64,000 nt of DNA from Bog-473 sp963821755 (lineage in GTDB: Bacteria; Actinomycetota; Acidimicrobiia; Acidimicrobiales; RAAP-2). The position numbers and the translations under genes were made by a program. Positions within the stretch are counted from its first letter, which is position 1. Every line of letters starts with the position of its first letter. The notes below the pieces were generated by a model. That model was not told the origin of the DNA, did no database searches, and was given only the letters and a program-made list of their open reading frames with translations. Below, piece by piece: positions 54,776 to 63,150 of the stretch. The stretch covers positions 248,001 through 312,000 of the forward strand of contig CAWGEX010000004.1 of the NCBI GenBank assembly GCA_963821755.1, written 5' to 3'.

Positions 54776-55866
54776 TGACGTCCAGCGGCGGCTCGGCGGG
54801 GCATCCCCCCGTCCAGCCGCCCGGGCAGGCCATACGCCGGGCCTCCGTGGCCCGACGTATGGCTGACGCCGCTCGGGCCGGCGAGGAGAAGGTGTGGCGC
54901 GGCAGCGCCCGCGTCGCCGTAATCCTGCCCCTCGGCGCGCTCCTCTTTGCCGTCACCGTGCTGGCCATCAAGGCGTGGCCAGCGGTCAAGGTGAACGGCT
55001 TCAGCTTCCTCACCGGGTCGCAGTGGAACTACGGCAGCGCCTACGGGGCCACCGTCCACACCGATGGCGTGGCCCACCCCATGGGGTCCAAATTCGGGGC
55101 GTGGCCCATCATTCTCGGGACGATCCAGTCCTCCGCCATCGCCCTGATCTTCGCCCTGCCGATTTCGATCGGTGCTGCGTTTGCCTTGACCGAACGGCTG
55201 CCGGGGTGGATCACCCGCCCCCTGGGCTTCGCCATCGAGATCCTGGCCGGTATCCCCAGCGTGGTCATCGGCCTGTGGGGGCTGCTCGCCCTGGGGCCCT
55301 TCCTGGCCAAGCACGTCTACCCGATCATCGCCGACCACGCCCCGAACGTGCCGGTCCTGCGCTACTTCCGCAACCCGGTGGGCGAGGGAGAGGGTCTCCT
55401 CACGGCCGGCATCGTGCTCGGCCTCATGATCGTGCCCATCATCGCCTCGACCACGCGCGACCTCTTCTTGCAGGTCCCGAACCTGCCCAAGGAGGGCGGC
55501 TCGGCCCTGGGGATGACCGACTGGGAAGTGGCCCAGAAGGTGACCCTGCCCTGGGTGCGCTCGGGCATCATCGGGGCCACCGTGCTCGGCCTGGGCCGTG
55601 CCCTGGGCGAGACCGTCGCCATGGTCCTCATCGGCGGCTCGGTGCTGCGCATCGCGCCCAACATCTACTCGCCCTTCACCACCATCGCCGCCACCATCTT
55701 GAGCCAGCTCGACGGCGCCCAGACCGACGGCACCGGATTCGTGGTGGCCACCCTGGCCGAGCTCGGGCTGGTCCTGGCCGTGATCTCGGTGGCCGTGAAC
55801 ATGCTGGCCCGCGTCATCATCAACCGATCGTCCCGCATCGGCGCCCCCGTCGGGCGCGGGGCCTGA
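54775..55866 (+). CDS. pstC: Phosphate permease PstC
   Basis: A 363-residue permease starting at the GTG that overlaps the pstS stop (TAGTG). After a 45-residue hydrophilic N-terminus come six helices with PstC marks: GTIQSSAIALIFALPISIGA, FAIEILAGIPSVVIGLWGLL, a periplasmic loop with YFRNPVGEGEGLL, the coupling loop SALGMTDWEVAQKVTLPWV and GLGRALGETVAMVLIGG. It pairs with PstA downstream, nine bases away. Confidence 0.94.
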   Translation: MTSSGGSAGHPPVQPPGQAIRRASVARRMADAARAGEEKVWRGSARVAVILPLGALLFAVTVLAIKAWPAVKVNGFSFLTGSQWNYGSAYGATVHTDGVAHPMGSKFGAWPIILGTIQSSAIALIFALPISIGAAFALTERLPGWITRPLGFAIEILAGIPSVVIGLWGLLALGPFLAKHVYPIIADHAPNVPVLRYFRNPVGEGEGLLTAGIVLGLMIVPIIASTTRDLFLQVPNLPKEGGSALGMTDWEVAQKVTLPWVRSGIIGATVLGLGRALGETVAMVLIGGSVLRIAPNIYSPFTTIAATILSQLDGAQTDGTGFVVATLAELGLVLAVISVAVNMLARVIINRSSRIGAPVGRGA

Positions 55867-55875
55867 GGAGAGATC

Positions 55876-56880
55876 GTGACGCAGGCGGCCATGCCCAGCA
55901 CCCGGCGGCGGCGCATCTCGGGCGTCGGCTTCCGCATCTACACCTACCTGTCGCTGCTCCTCATCCTCGCCCCGGCGGCGTGGCTGTTGATCTCGGTGGT
56001 GACCCACGCCGCGCCGCACTGGAAATGGGGCGTGCTGACCCAGCCTCTGAAGGGCCAGACCGGAGGCCTGCGCGACCAGATACTCGGCACGCTGATCATC
56101 ATGGCCGGCGTGCTGGTCATGGCCGGCACCGTCGGGGTGCTGGCCGGCATCCACCTGTCCGAGCTGGCCAAGACCCGCAAGAGCGGAAAGGGCAGCGGCG
56201 GCGTGCTGCGGCTCGCCTCGGACATCCTCTCGGGCTTCCCCTCCATCGTGCTGGGCTATGTGGGCTACGTCGCCCTGGTGATCGGGTTGCATTGGGGGCT
56301 CTCCTTGCTGCCGGCCCTGATCATCCTCTCCATCATGGTGGTGCCCTACATCGCCAAGACGACCGAGAACTCACTGCGCCAGGTCCCCACCGGCTACCGG
56401 GAGGGGGCCGACGCCCTGGGCATGTCGATGGGGTACTCGCTGCGGCATGTGGTGCTCAAGAGCGCGTTCCCGGGCATCGTCACCGGGCTGCTGCTGGCGC
56501 TGGCCATCGCCTGCGGGGAGACGGCCCCCCTGATCTACACGGCCGGCTTCAGCGACAAGTTGCCCCACGCCATCGTGGGTGCGGGGGCCCAGTTCCCCTA
56601 CCTCACCTACGTGACCTTCACCTTCTACAACTCGGCCCAGACCTCGGCCCACTACCTGGCCTATGACGCCGCCTTGATCCTGGTGGTGATCGTCCTCCTC
56701 CTGCTGGTGGCCAGTCGGATCATCGTGACCCGCACGCAGCGTTACGCCGAGGGCACGCGGCAACGTCGGCGGCGGCCACTCAAGCCGCAGACCACTCCCC
56801 CGGCCCCGCCGACCCCGCCGGCCCCGCCGACCCCACCCGCCAACCTGAGCCCGGATCTGAACGCCCTGCCACGGTCGTAG
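55876..56880 (+). CDS. pstA: Phosphate permease PstA
   Basis: A 334-residue permease; GTG start after GGAGAG. Core features are LLLILAPAAWLLISVVTHAA, LIIMAGVLVMAGTVGVLAGI, ILSGFPSIVLGYVGYVALVI, the coupling loop EGADALGMSMGYSLRHVVL and ALAIACGETAPLIYTAG. The cytoplasmic tail is a proline-rich run (PAPPTPPAPPTPPAN) not usual in PstA. It ends the operon, with a hairpin beginning seven bases after the stop. Confidence 0.94.
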   Translation: MTQAAMPSTRRRRISGVGFRIYTYLSLLLILAPAAWLLISVVTHAAPHWKWGVLTQPLKGQTGGLRDQILGTLIIMAGVLVMAGTVGVLAGIHLSELAKTRKSGKGSGGVLRLASDILSGFPSIVLGYVGYVALVIGLHWGLSLLPALIILSIMVVPYIAKTTENSLRQVPTGYREGADALGMSMGYSLRHVVLKSAFPGIVTGLLLALAIACGETAPLIYTAGFSDKLPHAIVGAGAQFPYLTYVTFTFYNSAQTSAHYLAYDAALILVVIVLLLLVASRIIVTRTQRYAEGTRQRRRRPLKPQTTPPAPPTPPAPPTPPANLSPDLNALPRS

Positions 56881-56886
56881 GGTTGG

Positions 56887-56911
56887 CGCCGTCGATCCGG
56901 CGAGGACGGCG
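56887..56911 (+). terminator. Candidate terminator of second pst operon
   Basis: CGCCGTC and GACGGCG form a 7-bp stem around an 11-base loop, starting seven bases after the pstA stop. There is no U tract, only TGTTCT just downstream, as is common in high-GC actinobacteria. Confidence 0.45.
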
Positions 56912-57011
56912 TGTTCTCGTACCAGGAAAACTCGTCCTCGAGCACTGCCGGCTGCGGAACACCTGGCCCACAACGACGGCAACACGTTGCGGCGGATCGC
57001 CGAGGCCTGAA

Positions 57012-57029
57012 CCGACCCGGTAGGGTCGG
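57012..57029 (+). promoter_or_regulatory. 7-bp hairpin upstream of acyl-CoA dehydrogenase
   Basis: CCGACCC-GGTA-GGGTCGG, an uninterrupted stem 22 bases before the ATG and just before the GGAGG ribosome site. It could be an operator or 5' leader stem. Confidence 0.35.
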
Positions 57030-57051
57030 CGGATCGGTAGGGAGGTTGGCC

Positions 57052-58279
57052 ATGTTCGAATGGTCGGAAGAGCAGCTGGCGATTCGGGACGCCGTTCGGC
57101 GTTTCGTGGAAGAAGAGATCAAGTCGAACATCGACGACCTCGAACACGGCGATACCCCGCCCTACGAGGTGATCCGCAAGCTGTACGTCACCTTCGGCCT
57201 CGATGCCCTGGCCCGGGACTCCTTCAAGCGCCAGCTCGAACGCAAGCAGTCGGATGCGCCGTCGGCCGGGCGCCAGGAGGGCGGTGGGGGCAACGCCGCC
57301 TTGACCCTCATACCGATCATCGAGCTGTGCCACTACTGCCCGGGGATCGTCACCGCGCTCGGGGTGAGCACCGGCTTGGCCGGCGGCACCATCATGAAGC
57401 AGGGTACGCCGGCGCAGATGGAGCGCTGGGGTCTCGACCTGTTGACGCTGGACAAGATCGGCGCCTGGGCCATCACCGAGCCGAACTCGGGATCCGACGC
57501 CCTGGGCGGGATGCAGTCGACCGCCCGGCGTGACGGCGACGAGTACATCCTCAACGGGAACAAGACCTTCATCACCAATGGCCCCTACGCCGACACGATC
57601 GTCTTCTACGCCAAGCTCGACGACGGCAGCGAGACCCCGTTGCGCCAGCGGCCCGTGCTCACCTTCGTCCTCGACCGGGGCACTGCCCGGCTTGGAGCAG
57701 TCCAAGCCCTTCCGCAAGATGGGGCTGCACTCCTCGCCCACCGGCGAGCTGTTCCTGACCGACGTCCGGGTGGGGAGGGACCGGTTGCTCGGGGAGACCG
57801 AGGGACGACCCGGTGGGAGCGAGGGCCGGGAGAGCGCCAAGGGCAATTTCGTGACCGAGCGGGCCGGGGTGGCCGCCATGTCGCTCGGCCTCATCGAGGA
57901 ATGCCTCAAGCTCTCCATCCAGTACGCCAAGGACCGCCTGCTGTGGGAGCGCCCGATCTCGGAATTCCAGCTCATCCAGTTGAAGCTGGCCCGCATGGAG
58001 ATCGCCCGGCTCAACGTGGAGAACCTGGTGTTCCGGCACATCGAGATGTCGTCGGCCGGCCAGAGCCTCACCTTGGCCGAGGCCTCGGCCATGAAGCTCT
58101 ACTCGGCCCAGGCGGCCTCCGAAGTGGCCATGGAAGCGGTGCAGCTTTTCGGCGGCAACGGGTACATGGCCGAGTTCCGGGTGGAGCAACTGGCCCGGGA
58201 CGCCAAGGTCTTCCAGATCTACGCCGGGACCGACGAGATCCAAGTCACCCACATCGCCCGCGACCTGCTCAGCCGCTGA
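57052..58279 (+). CDS. Acyl-CoA dehydrogenase, one frameshift
   Basis: About 408 residues after one shift. GGAGG six bases before the ATG. The first frame covers the N-terminal helical and beta domains (WAITEPNSGSDALGGMQSTA, KTFITNGPYADTIVFYAKLD) up to VLTFVLDRGT near 57680. The second frame continues LEQSKPFRKMGLHSSPTGEL, MEAVQLFGGNGYMAEFRVEQ and VFQIYAGTDEIQVTHIARDL to the stop. The FAD- and acyl-binding motifs are intact, so a one-base indel in a G/C run is the likely cause. It is first in a run of catabolic-looking genes. The substrate chain length is not predictable. Confidence 0.82.
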
Positions 58280-58294
58280 CCGGGTTGCACGTCC

Positions 58295-59474
58295 ATGGCT
58301 GACTCCCCCGATGCGACTGCCATCGACGCCGTCTTCGACGACATGGTCGACCGCCGCCGAGCGATCCACCGTCGACCCGAGCTGTCCTTCGCCGAGTACG
58401 CCACCACCGCCCTGATCCGCGACCACATGGCCGCGCTCGACATCGGCGAGGCCGACCGCGTCACGGAGACCGGCGGCATCTTCGTCATGGACGGTGGCCG
58501 GCCCGGCCGCTCGGTGGTCATGCGGGCCGACATTGATGCGCTGCCCATTCACGAGAGCACGGCGAATCCGTATCCCTCGGAGGTGGACGGCACCATGCAC
58601 GCCTGCGGCCACGACGTGCACGTGGCCGCCCTGCTCGGCGTGGCCAGTGCCCTGGCCACCCGTCGTGAAGATCTGGCCGGGCGCTTCATCTTCCTCTTCC
58701 AGCCGGCCGAAGAGGCGCTCTGCGGCGCCAAGTCGATGATCGACGCCGGGGCGCTGGACGTCATGAGGGATGCCCGGTTGGTGGGCTTCCATGTGACGTC
58801 GCAGGCCCCGACCGGGCTGGTGGCCCTGCGTGAGGGCATCGCCATGTCCGAAGCGCACTCCCTGCGCATCACGCTCACCGGCCCGGGCGGGCACGGCGCC
58901 ATGCCGACCGACAAGGGTGACGTCATCCGGGCCACGGCGGCGTTGGTGTCGCGCCTCAGCACCGTGGCCGACGGATTGGCCTACCAAGGAGCCAACTGCG
59001 TCTGCAGCGCCGGCATGCTCATCGGCCGGCACGGCGGTCAACGTGGTGCCCACCACGGCCGAGGTCTCGGGCACGATGCGGACCTTCACGGGCGAGCAGC
59101 GGGTCGAGGTCTTCGCCCGACTCGATGCGCTGTGTGCCGACATCGGCGACGCCCACGGGGTCGAGGTCCACCTCGAGGTACCGGAGAGCACGCCGGCGGT
59201 GGTCAATGACGGGGCGGTGACCGACGTCGTTGAAGCAGCGGCCCGGGACACGCTCGGTCCCGAGGGGGTCTTCCGCATGCCCCCGTCGGCCCCCAGCGAC
59301 GACGTCAGCGAATTCCTCAACCGCCTCCCCGGGTGCTACTTCTTCGTCGGCGGCGCCGGTACCGACGGGACCAGCGGCATGCACCACAGTCCCTCCTTCT
59401 CAGTGGAGGATGAGTCGCTCCGGGTCGGGGCCACCGTGGTGCTGCGCAGTGCGATCGCGTTGGCCGCCCCGTGA
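58295..59474 (+). CDS. M20-family amidohydrolase, one frameshift
   Basis: About 393 residues after one shift. The metal site is visible in the first frame: RRAIHRRPELSFAEYATT, RADIDALPIHEST, MHACGHDVHVAALLGVASAL, FLFQPAEEALCGAKSMIDAG and the dimerisation-domain GPGGHGAMPTDKGD. Near 59030 the frame changes, and the second frame reads GTAVNVVPTTAEVSGTMRTF, APSDDVSEFLNRLPGCYFFV and GMHHSPSFSVEDESL, completing the zinc ligands. The family includes hippurate/N-acyl amino acid hydrolases. It lies 15 bases after the acyl-CoA dehydrogenase stop, so they probably form one transcript. Confidence 0.8.
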
Positions 59475-59496
59475 GCAGCCGGGCCACAATGGCGCC

Positions 59497-60270
59497 ATGA
59501 GCGCCAACGACCTCTTCTCCATCGCCGGCGAGACCGCCCTGGTCACCGGAGGCACCCGCGGCATCGGCAAGATGATCGCCGAGGGGTTCGTCGAAGCCGG
59601 AGCCACCGTCTTCATCTCCTCGCGCAAGGCCAAGGCGTGTGAGGAGGTGGCCGCCGAGCTCTCGGCCAAGGGCACCTGCATCGGGATGCCGGCCGACCTG
59701 TCGACCGAAGCCGGGTGCCGCGGCCTGGCCGACGAGATGGCGTCACGGGTCGAGGCGCTCGACATCCTGGTCAACAACGCCGGGGCCACCTGGGGCGCCC
59801 CCCTGGCCGACTTCGACGAAGCCGCCTTCGAAAAGGTCTTGGCCCTCAACGTGAAGGGGGTCTTCCACCTGACCAAGTTCCTGGTCCCGCTGCTCGAGGC
59901 CTCCGGAACCCAAGAGGCGCCGGCGCGGGTCATCAACATCGGGTCCATCGACGGGATTCAGGTGCCCGCCCTTGAGACGTATTCGTACTCGGCCTCGAAG
60001 GCCGCGGTGCACCAGCTGACCCGGCACCTGGCCAAGCGCCTGGCTCCGACCATCACGGTGAACGCCATCGCGCCCGGACCGTTCGAATCGAAGATGATGG
60101 CCGCCACCCTCGAGGCCTTCGGCCCGCAGATCGCCGCCTCGGCGCCGCTCAAGCGCATCGGGCGGCCCGACGACATGGCGGGCACGGCTATTTTCCTGGC
60201 CAGCCGGGCCGGGGCCTATCTCACCGGCGCCATCATTCCGGTCGACGGTGGCATCGCCACCACGCACTAA
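59497..60270 (+). CDS. Short-chain dehydrogenase/reductase
   Basis: A 257-residue classical SDR. The cofactor motif is ALVTGGTRGIGKMIAEG, followed by ISSRKAKACEEVAAELSA suggesting NADP(H), NNAGATWGAPLADFDE, the catalytic Ser in VINIGSIDGIQVP and YSYSASKAAVHQLTRHLAK with Tyr/Lys, ending LTGAIIPVDGGIATTH. It resembles 3-oxoacyl-ACP/RhlG-type reductases. CACAAT six bases before the ATG suggests its own leaderless promoter. Confidence 0.9.
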   Translation: MSANDLFSIAGETALVTGGTRGIGKMIAEGFVEAGATVFISSRKAKACEEVAAELSAKGTCIGMPADLSTEAGCRGLADEMASRVEALDILVNNAGATWGAPLADFDEAAFEKVLALNVKGVFHLTKFLVPLLEASGTQEAPARVINIGSIDGIQVPALETYSYSASKAAVHQLTRHLAKRLAPTITVNAIAPGPFESKMMAATLEAFGPQIAASAPLKRIGRPDDMAGTAIFLASRAGAYLTGAIIPVDGGIATTH

Positions 60271-60292
60271 CCGCACAAGGGAGAGTCATCAC

Positions 60293-61003
60293 ATGTTGCT
60301 GCTGCACGAAGTGCACAAGGTGGCGGGGAAGCAGGAGGAGGCCTTCGATGCCGCCTACCGCGACGAGTTCCTGCCCACCCTGGGCAAGACCGATGACACC
60401 CGTCTGCTGTGGTACCTGCGCCTGGCCCATGGCAGCGGCGCCGCCTACACGGTCGTCTCCATCACCGGCTGCCGTGATGCGGCCGCCTGGTCGACGCTGG
60501 CCGACCGGGTCCGCACCGGTGACCTGCAGGAGTGGTCCACCCGGGTGGACGCGATGCGTCACGAGTGCGTGTCCAAGATCATCACGCCGGTGTCGTGGTC
60601 GCCCCGTCAGGAGATCGACCTGACCACGGTGCCGACCACCGCCGAGGAGCACGGGCTGGCCCTCTTCATGGAAGACACGGCCTGGCCCTATGCCGGCGGC
60701 CTGCAGGCCTACATCCAAAAAGCCGGCACGCAGTACGCCCCATCGTTGGACGAATCCAAGGAACGCCACCAGAACATCATCGAGCTCGAGGCGGCCTACC
60801 AGCCGGTGTACGGATCCCACAAGACCACCGAGGTGATCCTGTGGCAGCGGATCACCAACCACAAGGCGCTGTTGTGGCTGCTGGCCAACGACCTGCCGGT
60901 CGGGGCCACCGATCCGGGCACCTGGATGCACGATGCCCTCGAAGTGCGGGACCAGTGGGAGAGCCGCATTCTGCGCTCGGCCAGCTGGTCCCCACTCCAT
61001 TGA
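60293..61003 (+). CDS. NIPSNAP-family protein
   Basis: A 236-residue protein of two ferredoxin-like halves in the NIPSNAP/Dabb style: MLLLHEVHKVAGKQEEAFDA with YRDEFLPTLGKTDDTRLLWY, and later YIQKAGTQYAPSLDESKERH with WESRILRSASWSPLH. GGGAGAG precedes the ATG. Such proteins often bind small aromatic or hydrophobic molecules in catabolic operons; the function here is unknown. Confidence 0.7.
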   Translation: MLLLHEVHKVAGKQEEAFDAAYRDEFLPTLGKTDDTRLLWYLRLAHGSGAAYTVVSITGCRDAAAWSTLADRVRTGDLQEWSTRVDAMRHECVSKIITPVSWSPRQEIDLTTVPTTAEEHGLALFMEDTAWPYAGGLQAYIQKAGTQYAPSLDESKERHQNIIELEAAYQPVYGSHKTTEVILWQRITNHKALLWLLANDLPVGATDPGTWMHDALEVRDQWESRILRSASWSPLH

Positions 61004-61040
61004 GGCCGACGAGAACGTGGACACGGGTGAGGACCGGGCC

Positions 61041-61436
61041 ATGGGCGCCTTCGACCTGAGCCAGACCTTCGTCCATCTCGGGCTGGGGAGCCGGGCCGTG
61101 CCCATCGCCGACTTCGAGTGGTCGGCCGCCTTCATGGACCGCTACGCCGCGTCCACCGCTCCGGACGGGGACGAGGGCCGCCTGGTCTGCATCGTCGAGC
61201 AGGGCGCGACCTGGGACACCTGGGAGCGCCACCCGGCGGGAGAAGAGGTGGTGGTCCTGCTGTCCGGACGGATCGATGTGGTGCAGGACCTCGACGCGGG
61301 CGAGAACGTCGTCCCACTCCATCCCGGCGAAGCGATGATCAACCCGCCGAACGTGTGGCACACCGCCCGCGTCCATGATCCGGGACGGGCGCTGTTCATC
61401 ACCCCCGGCCGCGGGACCGAACACCGGCCGGTGTGA
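61041..61436 (+). CDS. Cupin-domain protein
   Basis: A 131-residue single-domain cupin. Beta-barrel motifs are RHPAGEEVVVLLSGRIDVVQ and VVPLHPGEAMINPPNVWHTA, but several metal-binding histidines of motif 1 are replaced, so metal binding is uncertain. The start could be ATG 61041 or GTG 61017. It follows the NIPSNAP gene closely and may act in the same pathway. Confidence 0.7.
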   Translation: MGAFDLSQTFVHLGLGSRAVPIADFEWSAAFMDRYAASTAPDGDEGRLVCIVEQGATWDTWERHPAGEEVVVLLSGRIDVVQDLDAGENVVPLHPGEAMINPPNVWHTARVHDPGRALFITPGRGTEHRPV

Positions 61437-61530
61437 CCCGCGGCCCGGTGACGGCAACAACCGATGTCGTGTCGGGGCGGCGGCGGCACAAGCGCCACCT
61501 CTCCGTTCATCCGGATTCTCTGTTCACCCG

Positions 61531-61605
61531 GATTCGCGTCGCCCAGATTCCCGTCACCGGGATTCGCCTCGCCCAGATTCCCCTCGCCCGGATTCGTGTC
61601 GACGG
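61531..61605. repeat. Five 15-bp tandem repeats (30-bp higher order)
   Basis: GATTC begins at 61531, 61546, 61561, 61576 and 61591, with units such as GATTCGCGTCGCCCA and GATTCCCGTCACCGG alternating; a degenerate copy starts at 61514. The array overlaps the 3' end of the SCO6745-family gene, where on the minus strand it encodes ESGRGESGRGESR, and runs past its stop at 61554. Confidence 0.85.
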
Positions 61606-62477
61606 GCCAGGTCGTGCGGGCCCTGGGGTGGATACCCGCCGGCTTCCCGGATCATCCGGCCCCAGGGCTTGAGCAGGCCGATCAGCTCGGCCATGTCATC
61701 TCCGAGGGACTTCTCGATGACCTCGCATTGTCCGTCGGTGGCCACCTCGATCGACTCCCGCAGCTCGCGGCCGCGGGCGGAGAATGAGTCTTCGGCGATC
61801 AGGCCGCGATTGAACAGGTGCTCGTGCGCTTCGTCGAGCTGCCGGTCCGACCAGGCCCGGGTCCGCACGTACGTCTTCATCGGGAGTCCCCAGTAGAGCT
61901 CGCTCAGCAGCCCGATCTCCGGCGCCGTGAGCCCGGTTGACGCCCAGGCGGCCGTGTGGGAATCGCCCCGGTATTCGCGCAACAGGTCGGCCAGGCGCCA
62001 CATGTCGCCCATCGGGTCACCGGGGAGCCCCAGGCTCACGAGCCCGGCGTAGAGCGGTCGCCCGGCGGGCGTCAGGTCGGGCGTGGCCCGGGCCAGCAAC
62101 TCGGTGGCGCGGGCCAGTCCGGTCGGTCGGTCACCCAGGATACGAATGAGTTGGGCCCGGGCGCCCTCGGTCCGGGCGTCGCAAATGGTGGCGGCGTCAG
62201 TGCGGGTCCACCCCGACGTGACAGCGGGGATCACCGCTTGGGGGTTGAAGACGGCGAAGGCGGCAGCCACGACTTCGCCGGGTACCTGCCCCATGACCGA
62301 ACCCCGGCTGGTGAAGTAGGCCGCGCCGTCGGGCATCTGGACCCCGTTGGCCAACGTCCCGGGGCTGGGCGAGAAGCCCAGTGCTTCGTAGTTCTTGTGG
62401 CACTCGGGGGCGAAATACACCTGCCCGGCCACGGGTTCAAGGGCCTGGGCCAGTTCACGAGAGGTGGGTGTGGGCAT
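61554..62477 (-). CDS. SCO6745-family protein
   Basis: A 307-residue helical soluble protein matching the actinobacterial SCO6745 family: VYFAPECHKNYEALGFSPSP, AYFTSRGSVMGQVPGEVVAA, FNPQAVIPAV and TYVRTRAWSDRQLDEAHEHL, with a winged-helix-like C-terminal part (LFNRGLIAEDSFSARGRELR). TAAGGT seven bases before the ATG supports the start. The last ~13 residues derive from the 15-bp tandem repeat and are probably not conserved. Possible regulator; function unproven. Confidence 0.75.
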   Translation of the reverse strand: MPTPTSRELAQALEPVAGQVYFAPECHKNYEALGFSPSPGTLANGVQMPDGAAYFTSRGSVMGQVPGEVVAAAFAVFNPQAVIPAVTSGWTRTDAATICDARTEGARAQLIRILGDRPTGLARATELLARATPDLTPAGRPLYAGLVSLGLPGDPMGDMWRLADLLREYRGDSHTAAWASTGLTAPEIGLLSELYWGLPMKTYVRTRAWSDRQLDEAHEHLFNRGLIAEDSFSARGRELRESIEVATDGQCEVIEKSLGDDMAELIGLLKPWGRMIREAGGYPPQGPHDLARRHESGRGESGRGESR

Positions 62478-62634
62478 GACGCTTACCTTAGGACTGGCGG
62501 GACTCGATGTTCCTGGCCGAGCCCCGTCGTCGCCGGGTCGTGATGGATGTCGATGCCCGCCCGCGTGGTCGTCTCGACCCGTGGGCACCGACCCCGGGAA
62601 AAGCGCCACGTCACGAGCGGTCACAATGGTGATG

Positions 62635-63150
62635 ATGACGAATGGCATGGCCGTCCCCAACGGGACCAGAGCGACGGACCCTCCCGAGCCGGACTGGCAT
62701 GTCCCATCGGTGGGACTCTGGAACATGCGACGGGCCCAGGTCAGCGTGGTCGCGTTGGTCCTCGCCGGCCTCACCGGTCTGAGTTTCGGCATCAAACACG
62801 GCGACCTGGCCGGTGCCATCAGCTCCCTGGTGGTCGTGGCGCTGGGCCTGGCCTTCTTGTGGTTCGTCTTTCGGCGTTACCGGGCCTGGACCTATCAGGA
62901 ACGACATGAAGACCTCGTCGTGGCGCGGGGTGTCCTAGTGCGGCGGCTGTCGGTCGTCCCTTACGGGCGCATGCAATTCGTCGAGCTGACGGCCGGTCCG
63001 TTCGAGCGGGTGTTCAAGCTGTCGACGGTGAAACTCCACACGGCGGCGGCAGCCAGTGATGCCCGCATTCCCGGACTGGAACGAACAGAAGCGACTCGAT
63101 TGCGCGACCGGCTCACCGAACTGGGTGAGTCACGGGCGGCCGGATTGTGA
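62635..63150 (+). CDS. PH-domain membrane protein (YdbS-like)
   Basis: A ~171-residue protein. Two helices (VSVVALVLAGLTGLSFGI, AISSLVVVALGLAFLWFVF) precede a bacterial PH-like domain (RHEDLVVARGVLVRRLSVVP, RMQFVELTAGPFERVFKLS). CACAAT lies seven bases before ATG 62635; ATG 62626 and 62632 are alternatives. The stop overlaps the next start as GTGA, so the two PH proteins are coupled like ydbS-ydbT. Role unknown, probably envelope-related. Confidence 0.78.
   Translation: MTNGMAVPNGTRATDPPEPDWHVPSVGLWNMRRAQVSVVALVLAGLTGLSFGIKHGDLAGAISSLVVVALGLAFLWFVFRRYRAWTYQERHEDLVVARGVLVRRLSVVPYGRMQFVELTAGPFERVFKLSTVKLHTAAAASDARIPGLERTEATRLRDRLTELGESRAAGL

Noticed and set aside
61514..61605. CRISPR-like array
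   Set aside because: The repeats are contiguous 15-bp units with no unique spacers and no cas genes are in the window.
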